NCBI RefSeq assembly: GCF_900070365.1
Contig: NZ_LN850107.1
Coordinates: 5,580,001-5,644,000, forward strand
DNA length: 64,000 nt
DNA from: Alloactinosynnema sp. L-07
GTDB taxonomy: Bacteria > Actinomycetota > Actinomycetes > Mycobacteriales > Pseudonocardiaceae
Direction: 5' to 3'
Made by a program: the position numbers and the translations under genes. A model generated the notes under the pieces. The model did not search any database. It had not been told where the DNA came from and saw only the letters and a program-made list of their open reading frames with translations. Shown one piece after another: positions 63,971-64,000 of the stretch. The first letter of the stretch is position 1. Each line of letters starts with the position of its first letter.

Positions 63971-64000
63971 TGGCCGGACCGGGGCATGGCTCGGGGGCGT

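Noticed and set aside
62674..63987. 437-codon minus-strand frame across nagA and the repeat block
   Set aside because: It overlaps nagA on the other strand and the rest is repeat-derived Pro/Arg/Gly-rich translation.

Overview
The window is GC-rich, densely coding DNA from an actinomycete, most likely a member of the Pseudonocardiaceae (Actinokineospora, Saccharothrix or Lentzea type). The reasons are strong G/C third-codon bias, frequent GTG and TTG starts, an XRE/DUF5753 plus DUF397 pair, PPE/EspG/DUF3558 proteins of type VII (ESX) secretion, an RsiG-type developmental anti-sigma factor, several SigE-family ECF sigma factors, and DUF3073, DUF3151 and SCP_3 proteins that are typical of Actinobacteria. 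It looks like a chromosomal core region: almost the whole purine pathway is present but dispersed (purM, purF, purL, purQ, purS, purC, purB, purD, purA) together with fba. No rRNA, tRNA or CRISPR array was seen.

Layout. 1-5.4 kb: the end of a beta-keto acid cleavage enzyme, an RsiG homologue, asparaginase, an HTH/DUF397 pair, an array of DnaA-box-like 9-mers, and DUF3073. 5.4-10.8 kb: an old-yellow-enzyme reductase, ArfB, a large palindrome, purM and purF, a VTT-domain membrane protein and a second large palindrome. 10.8-15.1 kb: ESX accessory cassette 1 (DUF3558 lipoprotein, small helical protein, PPE, EspG, SCP_3) and a divergent T7SS-associated protein. 15.1-18.4 kb: a PAS-GGDEF-EAL enzyme and a membrane pentapeptide-type protein. 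18.4-21.5 kb: a four-gene module with GTGA overlaps (WXG100-like protein, EspG-like protein, a Ser-His-Asp hydrolase and a lipoprotein). 21.6-24.8 kb: purS-purQ-purL. 25-34.6 kb: epimerase, aldehyde dehydrogenase, MBL hydrolase, secreted subtilase, deacetylase-like protein, purC, SAM hydrolase, GNAT and purB. 34.6-37.8 kb: two ECF sigma/membrane-partner pairs around a TetR gene. 38-41.7 kb: threonine aldolase, K+ channel, aminotransferase. 41.7-44.8 kb: ESX cassette 2. 44.9-51.9 kb: purD, secreted glycerophosphodiesterase, a decayed Na+/H+ antiporter, a lipoprotein, purA and hypotheticals. 51.9-54.1 kb: an IS21-family element with a frameshifted istA. 54.2-58 kb: secreted HNH nuclease, DUF3151, a membrane protein and fba. 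58-64 kb: TetR/SDR pair, second SDR, PPOX protein, YciI and cold-shock-like proteins, a SigE-family sigma factor, and nagA behind DasR-type operators, ending in GC-rich tandem repeats.

Themes. Two ESX substrate/chaperone cassettes plus a third, divergent module lie within 33 kb, with no ESX core machinery in view, so they presumably use a machine encoded elsewhere. c-di-GMP metabolism (PAS-GGDEF-EAL) and a predicted c-di-GMP-dependent anti-sigma factor lie 14 kb apart. The most unusual non-coding features are a dispersed AT-rich palindrome family built on GTTCAACAAT/ATTGTTGAAC, which supplies the end of one gene and occurs inside another, and two long perfect inverted repeats (31 and 37 bp arms). 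Only sequence reading was possible; all functions are family-level predictions.
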